Source of the DNA: Priestia filamentosa
Lineage (GTDB): Bacteria > Bacillota > Bacilli > Bacillales > Bacillaceae_H
Assembly: GCF_900177535.1 (NCBI RefSeq)
Contig: NZ_FXAJ01000004.1
Span: 62,001-126,000, forward strand
Reading direction: 5' to 3'
DNA length: 64,000 nt
Positions 8,556-16,137 of the stretch are shown piece by piece; position 1 is the first letter of the stretch, and every line of letters starts with the position of its first letter. The notes below the pieces were generated by a model. The model was not told the DNA's origin. It was given only the letters and a program-made list of their open reading frames with translations, and ran no database searches. The position numbers were made by a program, and so were the translations under genes.

Positions 8556-10555
8556 AAACAACAAGTCGTTTATGGAACTATGCGTTAACACAAAAGAAAC
8601 TTATTATACTTTCTCTGCTCATGTTAATTGTAGCAGTTTCCTGTGAGCTTTGCGGTCCATTTCTAGCTAAACGAATGATTGATTATCATATCTTAGGAAT
8701 TGAAAATGGGTGGGTCGAAGTAGATGAAAAAGATGGAGCGGTTCACTATAATGATGCATGGTATGAAAGGCGGGACAGAGTTCAACAGTACAAAAATAGT
8801 GACGTTGCAGAAGTCCTATTAGTTGGGCACACTTATTACTTTGTTCCTGAAGAAGTTCAAAAAGGTGGCGCTCGCTCTGTTGAAGATGGAATCTTAACAG
8901 TAAAGAGTGATAAGAAAGAGAGTCAATATAAAGCCGAAAAGTTAACAGGAAATGAAGTCCTTTCTTTTTATAAGGAAGAAACAAAACCAATTGTTTTGTT
9001 AATGGGCGTGTACTTTTTCCTTCTTGTTGTAGCATCTGTACTCCACTTTGGTCAGCGCTACTATTTGCAGGTTAGTTCCCATCGCATCATTCAAAAGATG
9101 AGAGAAGACGTCTTCTTTCATGCTCAGAAACTTCCTGTATCGTATTTTGACCGTTTTCCAGCAGGACAAATCGTTTCACGCATTACAAATGATACAGAAG
9201 CAATTAGGGAACTTTATGTGACCGTTCTCGCCACGTTTGTAACAAGCATCGTCTATATTATAGGAGTTTTTGTTGCGCTGTTTATTTTAGATCCGAAACT
9301 AGCTTTTGCCTGTTTTGTTATCTTTCCTATTCTTTTCATTTGGGTTGTTCTTTATCGTAAGTTTGCTTCTCTCTACAATTACCGAATTCGCACAAGAATT
9401 AGTGAACTGAATGGGTCTATTAATGAATCAATTAACGGAATGACTATCATTAGAACCTTTGGAAAACAAATGATGTTTCAAAAAGAATTTGAGAATATTA
9501 ATAGAGATCATTTTACTTATCAAAACAAACTCAACTCTTTAAATGCCTTAACATCGTATAATCTTGTGGGCTTTTTACGAAATATTACGTTCGTTCTTAT
9601 TATCTGGTATTTTGGAGGAGGATCTATTAATGGAGGAAGCATCATAACAATTGGAATTTTATATGCTTTTGTTGATTATATTAATCGCCTCTTTGAGCCT
9701 CTTACAGATATTGTTAATCAGCTTTCGAATTTAGAGCAAGCCCGTGTTTCTGCCTCGCGTGTGTTCGAATTTTTAACAGAAGAAGCGGAGAAGTATGAAG
9801 TTGGAAAAAGAAAGAAGTTTGTAGGAGAAGTAGCTTTTCATAACATTTCATTTGGCTATAAGGAAGGAGAGGAAGTGCTACATAACATTACGTTTAAAGC
9901 ACAGCCAGGAGAAACAGTGGCGCTTGTTGGACACACTGGATCAGGTAAAAGCTCTATGATGAATATCCTTTTCCGCTTTTATGATGTTCAAAAAGGGAAA
10001 ATTACCATTGATGGAGAGGATATATCAACGATCTCGAAACAAGAACTTCGAAAAAACATGGCTATTGTTTTACAAGACCCCTTTTTATTCAGCGGAACAG
10101 TTAAGGGAAACATCACGCTTAATGAACAAAATATTGATGATAAAAAAGCCTTTCTTGCTATTAAAGCTGTAGGGGGAGAAGGCATTGTACGAAAGCTAAA
10201 AGGCGGAATGAATGCACCTGTCACAGAGAGGGGGACGATGTTTTCAACAGGAGAAAGACAGCTTCTATCATTTGCTCGCGCTCTTGCTTTTAATCCGTCT
10301 ATCCTAGTTCTCGATGAAGCAACAGCAAATATTGATACTGAAACAGAAAGCGTTATTCAGCATGGACTTGACGTATTAAAGGAAGGAAGAACAACGTTTA
10401 TTATTGCTCATAGACTTTCAACAATTAAAGAAGCAGATCAGATTCTTGTTTTAGATAAAGGAAAGATTGTAGAGCATGGAAATCATGAAGAACTGATGAA
10501 AAAAAGAGGCATCTATTATGGGATGTATAAAACACAAAAAGGAGAAGCAAGTTAA
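8552..10555 (+). CDS. bmrD: Heterodimeric ABC multidrug exporter subunit BmrD (YheH)
   Basis: A 667-residue partner of BmrC. It has the long extracellular insertion (about residues 45-140) between membrane helices 1 and 2 known from BmrD. The nucleotide-binding domain has Walker A GHTGSGKS, the degenerate signature FSTGERQ and a catalytic Glu in VLDEATANID (about Glu589). Paired with BmrC, one ATP site is complete and the other degenerate. The gene starts within the bmrC stop (ATGA). A terminator follows. Confidence 0.93.
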   Translation: MKTTSRLWNYALTQKKLIILSLLMLIVAVSCELCGPFLAKRMIDYHILGIENGWVEVDEKDGAVHYNDAWYERRDRVQQYKNSDVAEVLLVGHTYYFVPEEVQKGGARSVEDGILTVKSDKKESQYKAEKLTGNEVLSFYKEETKPIVLLMGVYFFLLVVASVLHFGQRYYLQVSSHRIIQKMREDVFFHAQKLPVSYFDRFPAGQIVSRITNDTEAIRELYVTVLATFVTSIVYIIGVFVALFILDPKLAFACFVIFPILFIWVVLYRKFASLYNYRIRTRISELNGSINESINGMTIIRTFGKQMMFQKEFENINRDHFTYQNKLNSLNALTSYNLVGFLRNITFVLIIWYFGGGSINGGSIITIGILYAFVDYINRLFEPLTDIVNQLSNLEQARVSASRVFEFLTEEAEKYEVGKRKKFVGEVAFHNISFGYKEGEEVLHNITFKAQPGETVALVGHTGSGKSSMMNILFRFYDVQKGKITIDGEDISTISKQELRKNMAIVLQDPFLFSGTVKGNITLNEQNIDDKKAFLAIKAVGGEGIVRKLKGGMNAPVTERGTMFSTGERQLLSFARALAFNPSILVLDEATANIDTETESVIQHGLDVLKEGRTTFIIAHRLSTIKEADQILVLDKGKIVEHGNHEELMKKRGIYYGMYKTQKGEAS

Positions 10556-10587
10556 AAAAAGGAAAGCCCATTGGCTTTCCTTTTTTT
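10554..10587. terminator. Bidirectional terminator between bmrD and yheG
   Basis: Stem GGAAAGCC / GGCTTTCC with a four-base loop, flanked by an A-run and a T-run, between convergent genes. Confidence 0.9.
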
Positions 10588-11209
10588 AATAGCAAATACC
10601 AACACGGCAGTAAGGGTAATTGCTTTCTAATAGCTCGTTATAAACAAATTTCGCTGTATCACCTGCTGTAATGAGCTTTCCGTCTTTTGGTAGCATGTTC
10701 TTCTCAGCTCGAATTACTTGGTCTGTTTCGTCTCCATCTGGAAGATATGTTGGACAAACAATAGTCCACTTTAAAGAAGTATCAGCGAGAGCTTTATATA
10801 CTTTTAGATGTTCTTCAGCTGCTCGAGTTGTTTTCCGTTTTGATTCACTTGATTGGAACCGATACAAAGCAGGTTGCAAGCGAGATTGTAATATCCCTGC
10901 TGTCCCAACTGTAACAATCTTAGAAATATCATATTCATACATTGCTTCAATAATATGAGGTATTGCAACACTTAATGTTGTAGCACCATCTGTATTAAGC
11001 GCACTTAATATAGCATGAGTATCTCTTATTGTATTTTTTACATCTTGACTATTTTTAGCATCGCCTTTCACTATTGTAAGAGACTTATGAGCTTGTTTTA
11101 TGCGATTTTCATCTCGAACAAGTGCAGTAACTTCATGTCCTTCTTCAATAAGTTTATTGAGCAGGGAAGAACCAACTCGACCAGTTGCTCCGAATAAGGC
11201 AACTTTCAT
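10586..11209 (-). CDS. yheG: NAD(P)-binding atypical SDR, YheG-like
   Basis: A 207-residue protein with an N-terminal Rossmann motif ALFGATGRVGSSL and the atypical short-chain dehydrogenase layout of the NmrA/flavin-reductase-like group. It lacks the classical YxxxK active site at its usual place. ATG 11209 follows AAGAGGTG; the upstream GTG 11218 overlaps that site. Length and position next to bmrD and a SASP gene match B. subtilis yheG. The substrate is unknown. Confidence 0.8.
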   Translation of the reverse strand: MKVALFGATGRVGSSLLNKLIEEGHEVTALVRDENRIKQAHKSLTIVKGDAKNSQDVKNTIRDTHAILSALNTDGATTLSVAIPHIIEAMYEYDISKIVTVGTAGILQSRLQPALYRFQSSESKRKTTRAAEEHLKVYKALADTSLKWTIVCPTYLPDGDETDQVIRAEKNMLPKDGKLITAGDTAKFVYNELLESNYPYCRVGICY

Positions 11210-11390
11210 TTTATTCACCTCTTTGACTTAAATTTAATGTTTGTCAGCTTATCATACAGCCAAGAAGAATGATGTAAAAGAAAAGGCTCTTTTCTAGAAG
11301 TAAAATGTTTATTATGTATACTGATGTCGAATCTACACTAAGATTGTACTACTTTGTTACTTTTTTGTACATTTTTAGGGGGACTGAAAA

Positions 11391-11450
11391 TTGACGATTA
11401 ACGGTAAATCCAATATAAGTAAAAACAAAAGGAGCCCTAAGCAACCTTAG
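11391..11450 (+). CDS. Possible 19-residue basic peptide
   Basis: TTG 11391 lies eight bases after a strong AGGGGG ribosome binding site and opens a 19-codon frame (MTINGKSNIS..., very basic). Its stop is inside the hairpin that terminates the opposing SASP gene. I do not recognise the peptide. The ribosome binding site is the only positive evidence, so this may be chance. Confidence 0.3.
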   Translation: MTINGKSNISKNKRSPKQP

Positions 11451-11456
11451 GGCTCC
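11420..11456 (-). terminator. Terminator of the SASP gene
   Basis: An 11-bp perfect stem GGAGCCCTAAG / CTTAGGGCTCC with a four-base loop. Read on the minus strand it is followed by TTTTGTTTTT. Confidence 0.88.
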
Positions 11457-11496
11457 ATATCCAATATCATTCATTTGTAGAGGGAAATCTTTAGAT

Positions 11497-11712
11497 TTAT
11501 TTGTAGCTTCCACCAAGTTGTTGCTCAGCCATTTGTACTAAGCGTTTTGTGATTTCGCCACCAACAGATCCGTTAGCACGAGAAGTTGTGTCTGCACCTA
11601 ATTGTACGCCAAATTCGCTAGCGATTTCATACTTCATTTGTTCAAGAGCTAATTCTGCACCAGGTACAACCAGTTGATTAGTATTGTTGTTACGAGTTTG
11701 GTTTTGTGGCAT
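11497..11712 (-). CDS. Alpha/beta-type small acid-soluble spore protein
   Basis: A 71-residue SASP that coats and protects DNA in the dormant spore. Diagnostic features are the germination protease cleavage region [13 protein letters not shown] and the DNA-contact helix [20 protein letters not shown]. The start is ATG 11712 with AAGGAG ten bases upstream. A sigma-G-type promoter (11836-11865) gives a leader of about 117 bases, unusually carrying a tRNA-like element. Its position next to yheG matches B. subtilis sspB. Confidence 0.95.
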   Translation of the reverse strand: MPQNQTRNNNTNQLVVPGAELALEQMKYEIASEFGVQLGADTTSRANGSVGGEITKRLVQMAEQQLGGSYK

Positions 11713-11742
11713 TATTACTCATCTCCTTAAATTTGTTTAAAA

Positions 11743-11800
11743 TGGTTGGGTTCACTGGAATTGAACCAGTCTAATAGAGGAACCAACTTCCTGTAACCCA
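11743..11800 (-). other. tRNA-like element lacking an anticodon arm, in the SASP leader
   Basis: Read on the minus strand, 58 bases show: an acceptor 5' strand TGGGTTA pairing with GAACCCA (six pairs, one A-G mismatch); a D-arm GGA-AGTTGGT-TCC with the D-loop GG; an eight-base linker; a perfect T-arm ACTGG-TTCAATT-CCAGT whose loop fits the TTCRANY consensus; and discriminator A plus encoded CCA. The anticodon arm is absent, so it cannot decode. The acceptor and T-arm resemble bacterial tRNA-Gln from memory. It lies between the sigma-G-type promoter and the SASP start. Confidence 0.65.
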
Positions 11801-11835
11801 GTGTGTAAATGTTTGTTTCTGTAAGTTTGTACTCC

Positions 11836-11865
11836 TATTATGAGAGACTATAAACAATACTATGC
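11836..11865 (-). promoter_or_regulatory. Sigma-G-type promoter of the SASP gene
   Basis: On the minus strand GCATA (11865-11861), an 18-base spacer and CATAATA (11842-11836) match the forespore sigma-G consensus GHATR-18-CATNHTA exactly. Confidence 0.7.
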
Positions 11866-11975
11866 ATATCTTTTATTTGGTAAATATTACAATAATGAAA
11901 AGGGTGAATTTTACTAAGAGTAATGTGAAACATTTTCGAACATATTAGAGGTAAATAAGGAATTGTGAGGAGAAA

Positions 11976-12197
11976 ATGATGTGTCCACTTTGTAATGGAT
12001 TTAAAGAATGTGATTATATTTGTTCAACATGTGGTCATCTTTTAAAAGACATGGGAAGAATAACAGATTATTTAGATGAATACAGCGCATACGTAGACTT
12101 TGATGATACTAAAAATGTTGATGGAAAAGTAAGTCATGCGTGCTGTCATCTTCTTTATTGTGAAAATTGTAATCATGAACAAAAGGTATTTCTTTAG
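11976..12197 (+). CDS. Small zinc-ribbon hypothetical protein
   Basis: A 73-residue acidic protein with Cys pairs CPLC (3-6), CSTC (16-19) and CENC (62-65), plus CC near residue 56. That is enough for one or two zinc-binding knuckles. The start is the first of two ATGs at 11976, with GAGGAG upstream. I do not recognise the family. It stands alone between the SASP gene and the ATP-grasp cluster. It could be a nucleic-acid or protein adaptor; nothing visible decides. Confidence 0.7.
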   Translation: MMCPLCNGFKECDYICSTCGHLLKDMGRITDYLDEYSAYVDFDDTKNVDGKVSHACCHLLYCENCNHEQKVFL

Positions 12198-12562
12198 GTT
12201 AAAGTACACTTTACATTAAACAAATCATACTTCCAGATAGGAGATAACTTCTTAGTATTGTTTACATTTGGGGGATAACGCTAAGCTTGTCCTTAATAAG
12301 GTAAGAAATATTTCTTCACTCAGAACATGTCTTGCAAAATAAAAAGAAATGTTTTTATCAATTACAGTATTATTCTATGTTTGGTTATTGTTGTATATAT
12401 AGGCACAAGAAAGAGGAATATCCTGCTTTCTACAACTTTTATACGTTTGGCATACTGTTTGTAAATATGCTTTGATTTTAAAGTTGTTATCTATGTATAG
12501 GCTAAAAGAGAAAAAATTCTCTTTTAGCTTTTGTTATCTAGCATAAAGATGAAGAGAAAAAA
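12198..12562. other. Gene-free interval with a terminator
   Basis: No convincing gene lies in this 365-base stretch. It is AT-rich. The only clear structure is the hairpin at 12501-12533. A 45-codon frame at 12327-12464 with one hydrophobic segment has no ribosome binding site. Confidence 0.6.
12501..12533 (+). terminator. Intrinsic terminator, plus strand
   Basis: A 12-bp perfect stem GCTAAAAGAGAA / TTCTCTTTTAGC with a four-A loop, followed by TTTTG. It is 300 bases past the zinc-ribbon gene, so that transcript would have a long 3' region. Confidence 0.7.
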
Positions 12563-13726
12563 CTATAAAAATGAAAGTTCGATAAATAAATTGTGCAAGT
12601 TTTCTGCACCTTTTGTTCGGATGTGTTCTTCATCAAAAATCATCGGTTTTGCATTTAGTTCAAGTACATAATACCGATTGTCAGGTGTTTTTAACATATC
12701 GATTGAAAATTCTCCAACAAAAGGGTGATGTTTTATAAGCTGTTCTCCACAGTAGTGAGCAATCTCCTCTACTTGCTTTATGTTAATCTCTTGGTGAATA
12801 TCTTCAAATGGAATAATTTTCCCGCCTTTTGGAACGTGAGTTGTCAAAGATTGAGTTCCAGCTTGCCTAACGCCAATTCCACTTATAAGGAACTTATTAG
12901 CCGATCGGTGCATAAGAAGGCGGAGGTCATATCGTTTGTCTTGAAAAGAAGCCGAAGGAAGTGCTTTTTGCAGAATGACTTTGTTATGTTTATGAGCAAG
13001 TTCTTTTTCGTGAAAATCGTTAAAAGTTTGATATGTTCGTGTTTCGATAAAGTCTTCAACAATATAGACATTTTCTTTTATCTCTACTACGAAAATTCCT
13101 TTTCCCTTTCGGCCGTGAATTGGTTTTACGTAAATTTTCTTATGTGTTTTTAAAAAATGTTGTGCTTCTCGCTTTGATGTAAAGAACAAAGTAGGAGGAA
13201 TATGACGTTTTAAAAAAGGATGAGAACTTAAAATATCATGCATATCTTCCTTTGAAAAAAACGCTTTATTGAAGAATGGAATGTTATATTTCTTTAAAGT
13301 TTTAAATAAGCGCTGAACCGTTTTTTTCTGCTCATATTTTCTAGAAGAAATACGGTTATATACAACGTCAGGGAGCGGCACTTTTACTTTTTTCCATTTT
13401 TCTTGATAGAGAATATAGCCAGAAATAGATTCGTCTTTAAAAGACTCGGCAGTGAAGAAGAATGGAAATGCACGACTGTTAGTGAGAACGGTATGAAGAT
13501 GAAGAAAATATTCATATGGTACTTCTTTGTTTGTTTTAAGTTGGCGAGGCGAGATTAGAATACCGATAAGAGGACCGAGACGATTTTGATACAATTTAAC
13601 AGAAAAAGAGTAGGAAAAAGGGTCACCATCATATGCTTTTTGTAAAAACTTTTTACCAAATAAAAGAGAAGAAGCTTCTTTGTGGAAAAAGCATTCTTTC
13701 TCTTTATTATAATAGAGAAAAGTCAT
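12563..13726 (-). CDS. YheC/YheD-family ATP-grasp protein (copy 4)
   Basis: A 387-residue member of the YheC/D ATP-grasp family and the last of four in a row. Visible motifs are the linker VVYNRISSRK, the nucleotide loop YVKPIHGRKGKGIFVVE, DLRLLMHRS and the metal-binding VLELNAKPM. In B. subtilis the YheC and YheD proteins are mother-cell proteins attached to the forespore coat. Their ligase substrate is unknown. The start ATG overlaps the stop of the preceding gene (ATGA). The N-terminal region is shorter than in the 440-residue copies. Confidence 0.85.
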   Translation of the reverse strand: MTFLYYNKEKECFFHKEASSLLFGKKFLQKAYDGDPFSYSFSVKLYQNRLGPLIGILISPRQLKTNKEVPYEYFLHLHTVLTNSRAFPFFFTAESFKDESISGYILYQEKWKKVKVPLPDVVYNRISSRKYEQKKTVQRLFKTLKKYNIPFFNKAFFSKEDMHDILSSHPFLKRHIPPTLFFTSKREAQHFLKTHKKIYVKPIHGRKGKGIFVVEIKENVYIVEDFIETRTYQTFNDFHEKELAHKHNKVILQKALPSASFQDKRYDLRLLMHRSANKFLISGIGVRQAGTQSLTTHVPKGGKIIPFEDIHQEINIKQVEEIAHYCGEQLIKHHPFVGEFSIDMLKTPDNRYYVLELNAKPMIFDEEHIRTKGAENLHNLFIELSFL

Positions 13727-15054
13727 AGGATTACAGCCTCTGTTCTTTCCAAAGATTCCTTCGTTAAGAAAATAGCAAAAGAGTACAGCATTTGACGTGT
13801 TTTTACGTCTTGCTCATGAAGGATAGGATACTTAAAAATAGAACGCCCTGGTCGCGAATTTGCTTCGAAAAGATATAATTCTTCATTTGCATCCATTCCA
13901 AAATCAAACCCAATCTCCCCAATCGTTCCATCTAACGTTTTTTGAAGATGTTTGCTAAGCGTTAAAGCAGCTTCTGTAAGTTTCTTCTCGACCGCTTCAG
14001 TGCGTTCTTTAAAAACGTCTTCTAGTCTTTTTACATAGCCACCATTTCTAAGATGTGTTGTGATCGCATCTTCTCCACTTACTTTAATTGCTATTGCTGT
14101 AACTTCCCACTTTCCATCCTCATTTCGGTTTGTATGAACTCGAAAATCAAAAGGGCTATTATTGTAAGATAATAATGACATTTTCTTCTGAATAATATAA
14201 GGTTGTGTCAATTTATGTTTTTTTAAGAAGTTAGTGAGCTTTTGAAAAGAAGAAAAAACTTCGTTTTGACCTAAATCCTTACTTTCACAATGATATCCTT
14301 CACTTGTTGCTTCAATAACAAACATTCCTTTTCCTAAGCTTCCATGAATAGGTTTTACATATACATGGCCATAAGAGCTAAGCATTACTTTTAAATCAGA
14401 AGGGGTTGAAAAAAGCCTTGTTGGCAAGAGCCATCGACTCTCTAATTTTCCTAACGATTGATACGTATCCCATTTGTTAAAAAAGGTCGGGTTAAACCAA
14501 GGAATATCATATTCTTTTTGAAGTTTTTCTTTTACTTTAAGAAGTGTATTGTCTTTTTCAATTTTACGATTTGGAAGGCGATCATATATAACATTTGGAA
14601 ATGGAACCTTATGTTTGATCCATCCGTTTCTACTGTAGAAGTATCCTGTTACAGTTCCATCAGTGAAATCTAAATCAGAATGGCGAAAAATAAAAGCAGA
14701 ACACCCTTTTTCCTTTGCACTTGTTAAGAGTTTGGCAAAAAACAGTGAACGTTGAGCAACTGGACGAAGCATAGAAGAGGTGAATCCAGCTGTGAAAATA
14801 CCAACGAGAGGGCCGATATATAGAACATGATCTTTCACAAAGAGATGAAGCGTTACTTTTAATTTCGGGAAGGACAAAGCTGTTGCAAGATCTTGTGAAA
14901 TTAATAAAGTAGGTTTTTCATGAAAATGAATTTGACATGATACCATTTTTGTTCCGTATGCAATTCTTTTAATATTGTTCTTTTTAAACCGTATAGGAGC
15001 ATACACGATTTGTGAGGAAGCTGTTGTAAGATGAATGTCTACTTTTTCAGGCAC
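13723..15054 (-). CDS. yheD: YheD-type ATP-grasp protein (copy 3)
   Basis: A 443-residue protein with an N-terminal beta-rich region (about 1-110) and a C-terminal ATP-grasp fold: VIYDRLPNRK, YVKPIHGSLGKGMFVIE, FDFRVHTNR and LYLFEANSRPGR. Length is close to B. subtilis YheD. GTG 15054 lies nine bases after AAAAGGAG; the in-frame TTG 15063 abuts that site and is less likely. It overlaps the upstream yheC-type gene by eight bases. Assignment as the yheD orthologue rather than copy 1 is uncertain. Confidence 0.82.
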   Translation of the reverse strand: MPEKVDIHLTTASSQIVYAPIRFKKNNIKRIAYGTKMVSCQIHFHEKPTLLISQDLATALSFPKLKVTLHLFVKDHVLYIGPLVGIFTAGFTSSMLRPVAQRSLFFAKLLTSAKEKGCSAFIFRHSDLDFTDGTVTGYFYSRNGWIKHKVPFPNVIYDRLPNRKIEKDNTLLKVKEKLQKEYDIPWFNPTFFNKWDTYQSLGKLESRWLLPTRLFSTPSDLKVMLSSYGHVYVKPIHGSLGKGMFVIEATSEGYHCESKDLGQNEVFSSFQKLTNFLKKHKLTQPYIIQKKMSLLSYNNSPFDFRVHTNRNEDGKWEVTAIAIKVSGEDAITTHLRNGGYVKRLEDVFKERTEAVEKKLTEAALTLSKHLQKTLDGTIGEIGFDFGMDANEELYLFEANSRPGRSIFKYPILHEQDVKTRQMLYSFAIFLTKESLERTEAVIL

Positions 15055-16120
15055 GCTGCTCAACTCCTTTTCGCTGTTCTAGAAAGCGTATATAAGCAAA
15101 TGGTCTATCATAAATTTGCTCAAGTTCTTTTTTTGTTAAAATTGAAGAAATTTTTCTGCCTGGTTTTGAATTTATATCAATTACAAAGAGGTGACCATCT
15201 TTTGTAAATGCAATATCAATTCCAAGTTCAAAAAGAGGGCCAAAAGCATAATCAAGCGTCTTAGGCAAAGTTTCCACAATATCTTCTAATGCTTTTTGCA
15301 CAGATAGCCTAGTTTTATGGTCGTAAAGGTAGAGGCTGTCAATGAAAGACGAAATCTTTCCACCTTGACTTAAGTTTGTTAACAGCGTTCCTTTTTTGCC
15401 TTTTCGAATAGCTCTCACACTCTCAATCCAGGTCTCATTCTTTTTCTGTACAAGAAGGCGTATATCAGATGGTGAACCGCTCCATTGCATATTGAGGTAT
15501 GGTTGAATAAGGTAACTTTCTGTAAGGAGTTTTCCGTATAGCCAACTTATAAACTCATCATGGGCTGAAAAAGAATTCACGTTCACTTTGCCACTATGTT
15601 GCGTATAAACGTGAATTTTCTCTTGGAGTGTAATAAACAAAATCCCTCTTCCGCCGCTTCCACAAATCGGTTTTAACACAATCTCTCGGTCCGTTTTCAA
15701 TCTCTCATATACATCAGCCGGTGTGTTAGGAAATGTTGTATATGGAATGTGAAAAGAGAGGCTTTGATGCTGCTGTAAAGTGCTGAAAACCTTCTTTTTA
15801 TTTGGGAGACCATAGCCAAGAAATAATATATCATGTTGATTTTTTAGCATTCTCATGTTTCGTTTAGCTCTCTTTGAACTTCTGTCATTTTTATAAAAGC
15901 ATCTGTCATAAAGATAAGAGGGGATAGGAAATACGTCTTCAACAAAATCATGTTCTGAATTGTCATAGCGAAGTCCATGAACATTTTGGTCTTCTACCGA
16001 ATAGCTGTCAGGCGTAAAGCGATAAAAGGTGATGTTGTGAAGATGAGCACGTTTAGCAAGCTTATAGGCGTAGTCTTTTTCTTGTTGAAGAGATAATGTG
16101 ATAAAACCTAATGAAGTCAT
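15047..16120 (-). CDS. yheC: YheC-type ATP-grasp protein (copy 2)
   Basis: A 357-residue family member without the long N-terminal domain, matching the B. subtilis YheC length. ATP-grasp motifs include YLYDRCFYKND, the nucleotide loop VLKPICGSGGRGILFI, SDIRLLVQK and FVIDINSKPGRK. ATG 16120 follows AAAGGAG at eight bases; the upstream GTG 16129 overlaps the site. It is probably a sporulation protein of the coat-associated YheC/D set and is cotranscribed with its neighbours. Confidence 0.85.
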   Translation of the reverse strand: MTSLGFITLSLQQEKDYAYKLAKRAHLHNITFYRFTPDSYSVEDQNVHGLRYDNSEHDFVEDVFPIPSYLYDRCFYKNDRSSKRAKRNMRMLKNQHDILFLGYGLPNKKKVFSTLQQHQSLSFHIPYTTFPNTPADVYERLKTDREIVLKPICGSGGRGILFITLQEKIHVYTQHSGKVNVNSFSAHDEFISWLYGKLLTESYLIQPYLNMQWSGSPSDIRLLVQKKNETWIESVRAIRKGKKGTLLTNLSQGGKISSFIDSLYLYDHKTRLSVQKALEDIVETLPKTLDYAFGPLFELGIDIAFTKDGHLFVIDINSKPGRKISSILTKKELEQIYDRPFAYIRFLEQRKGVEQRA

Positions 16121-16137
16121 TGTCTTCACTCCTTTTA

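Noticed and set aside
12327-12464. 45-codon ORF with one hydrophobic segment
   Set aside because: No ribosome binding site upstream and no recognisable family; likely chance in AT-rich DNA.
12725-13153. 142-codon plus-strand ORF inside an ATP-grasp gene
   Set aside because: Antisense shadow of a gene with clear ATP-grasp motifs; Phe/Leu-rich composition is typical of such shadows.
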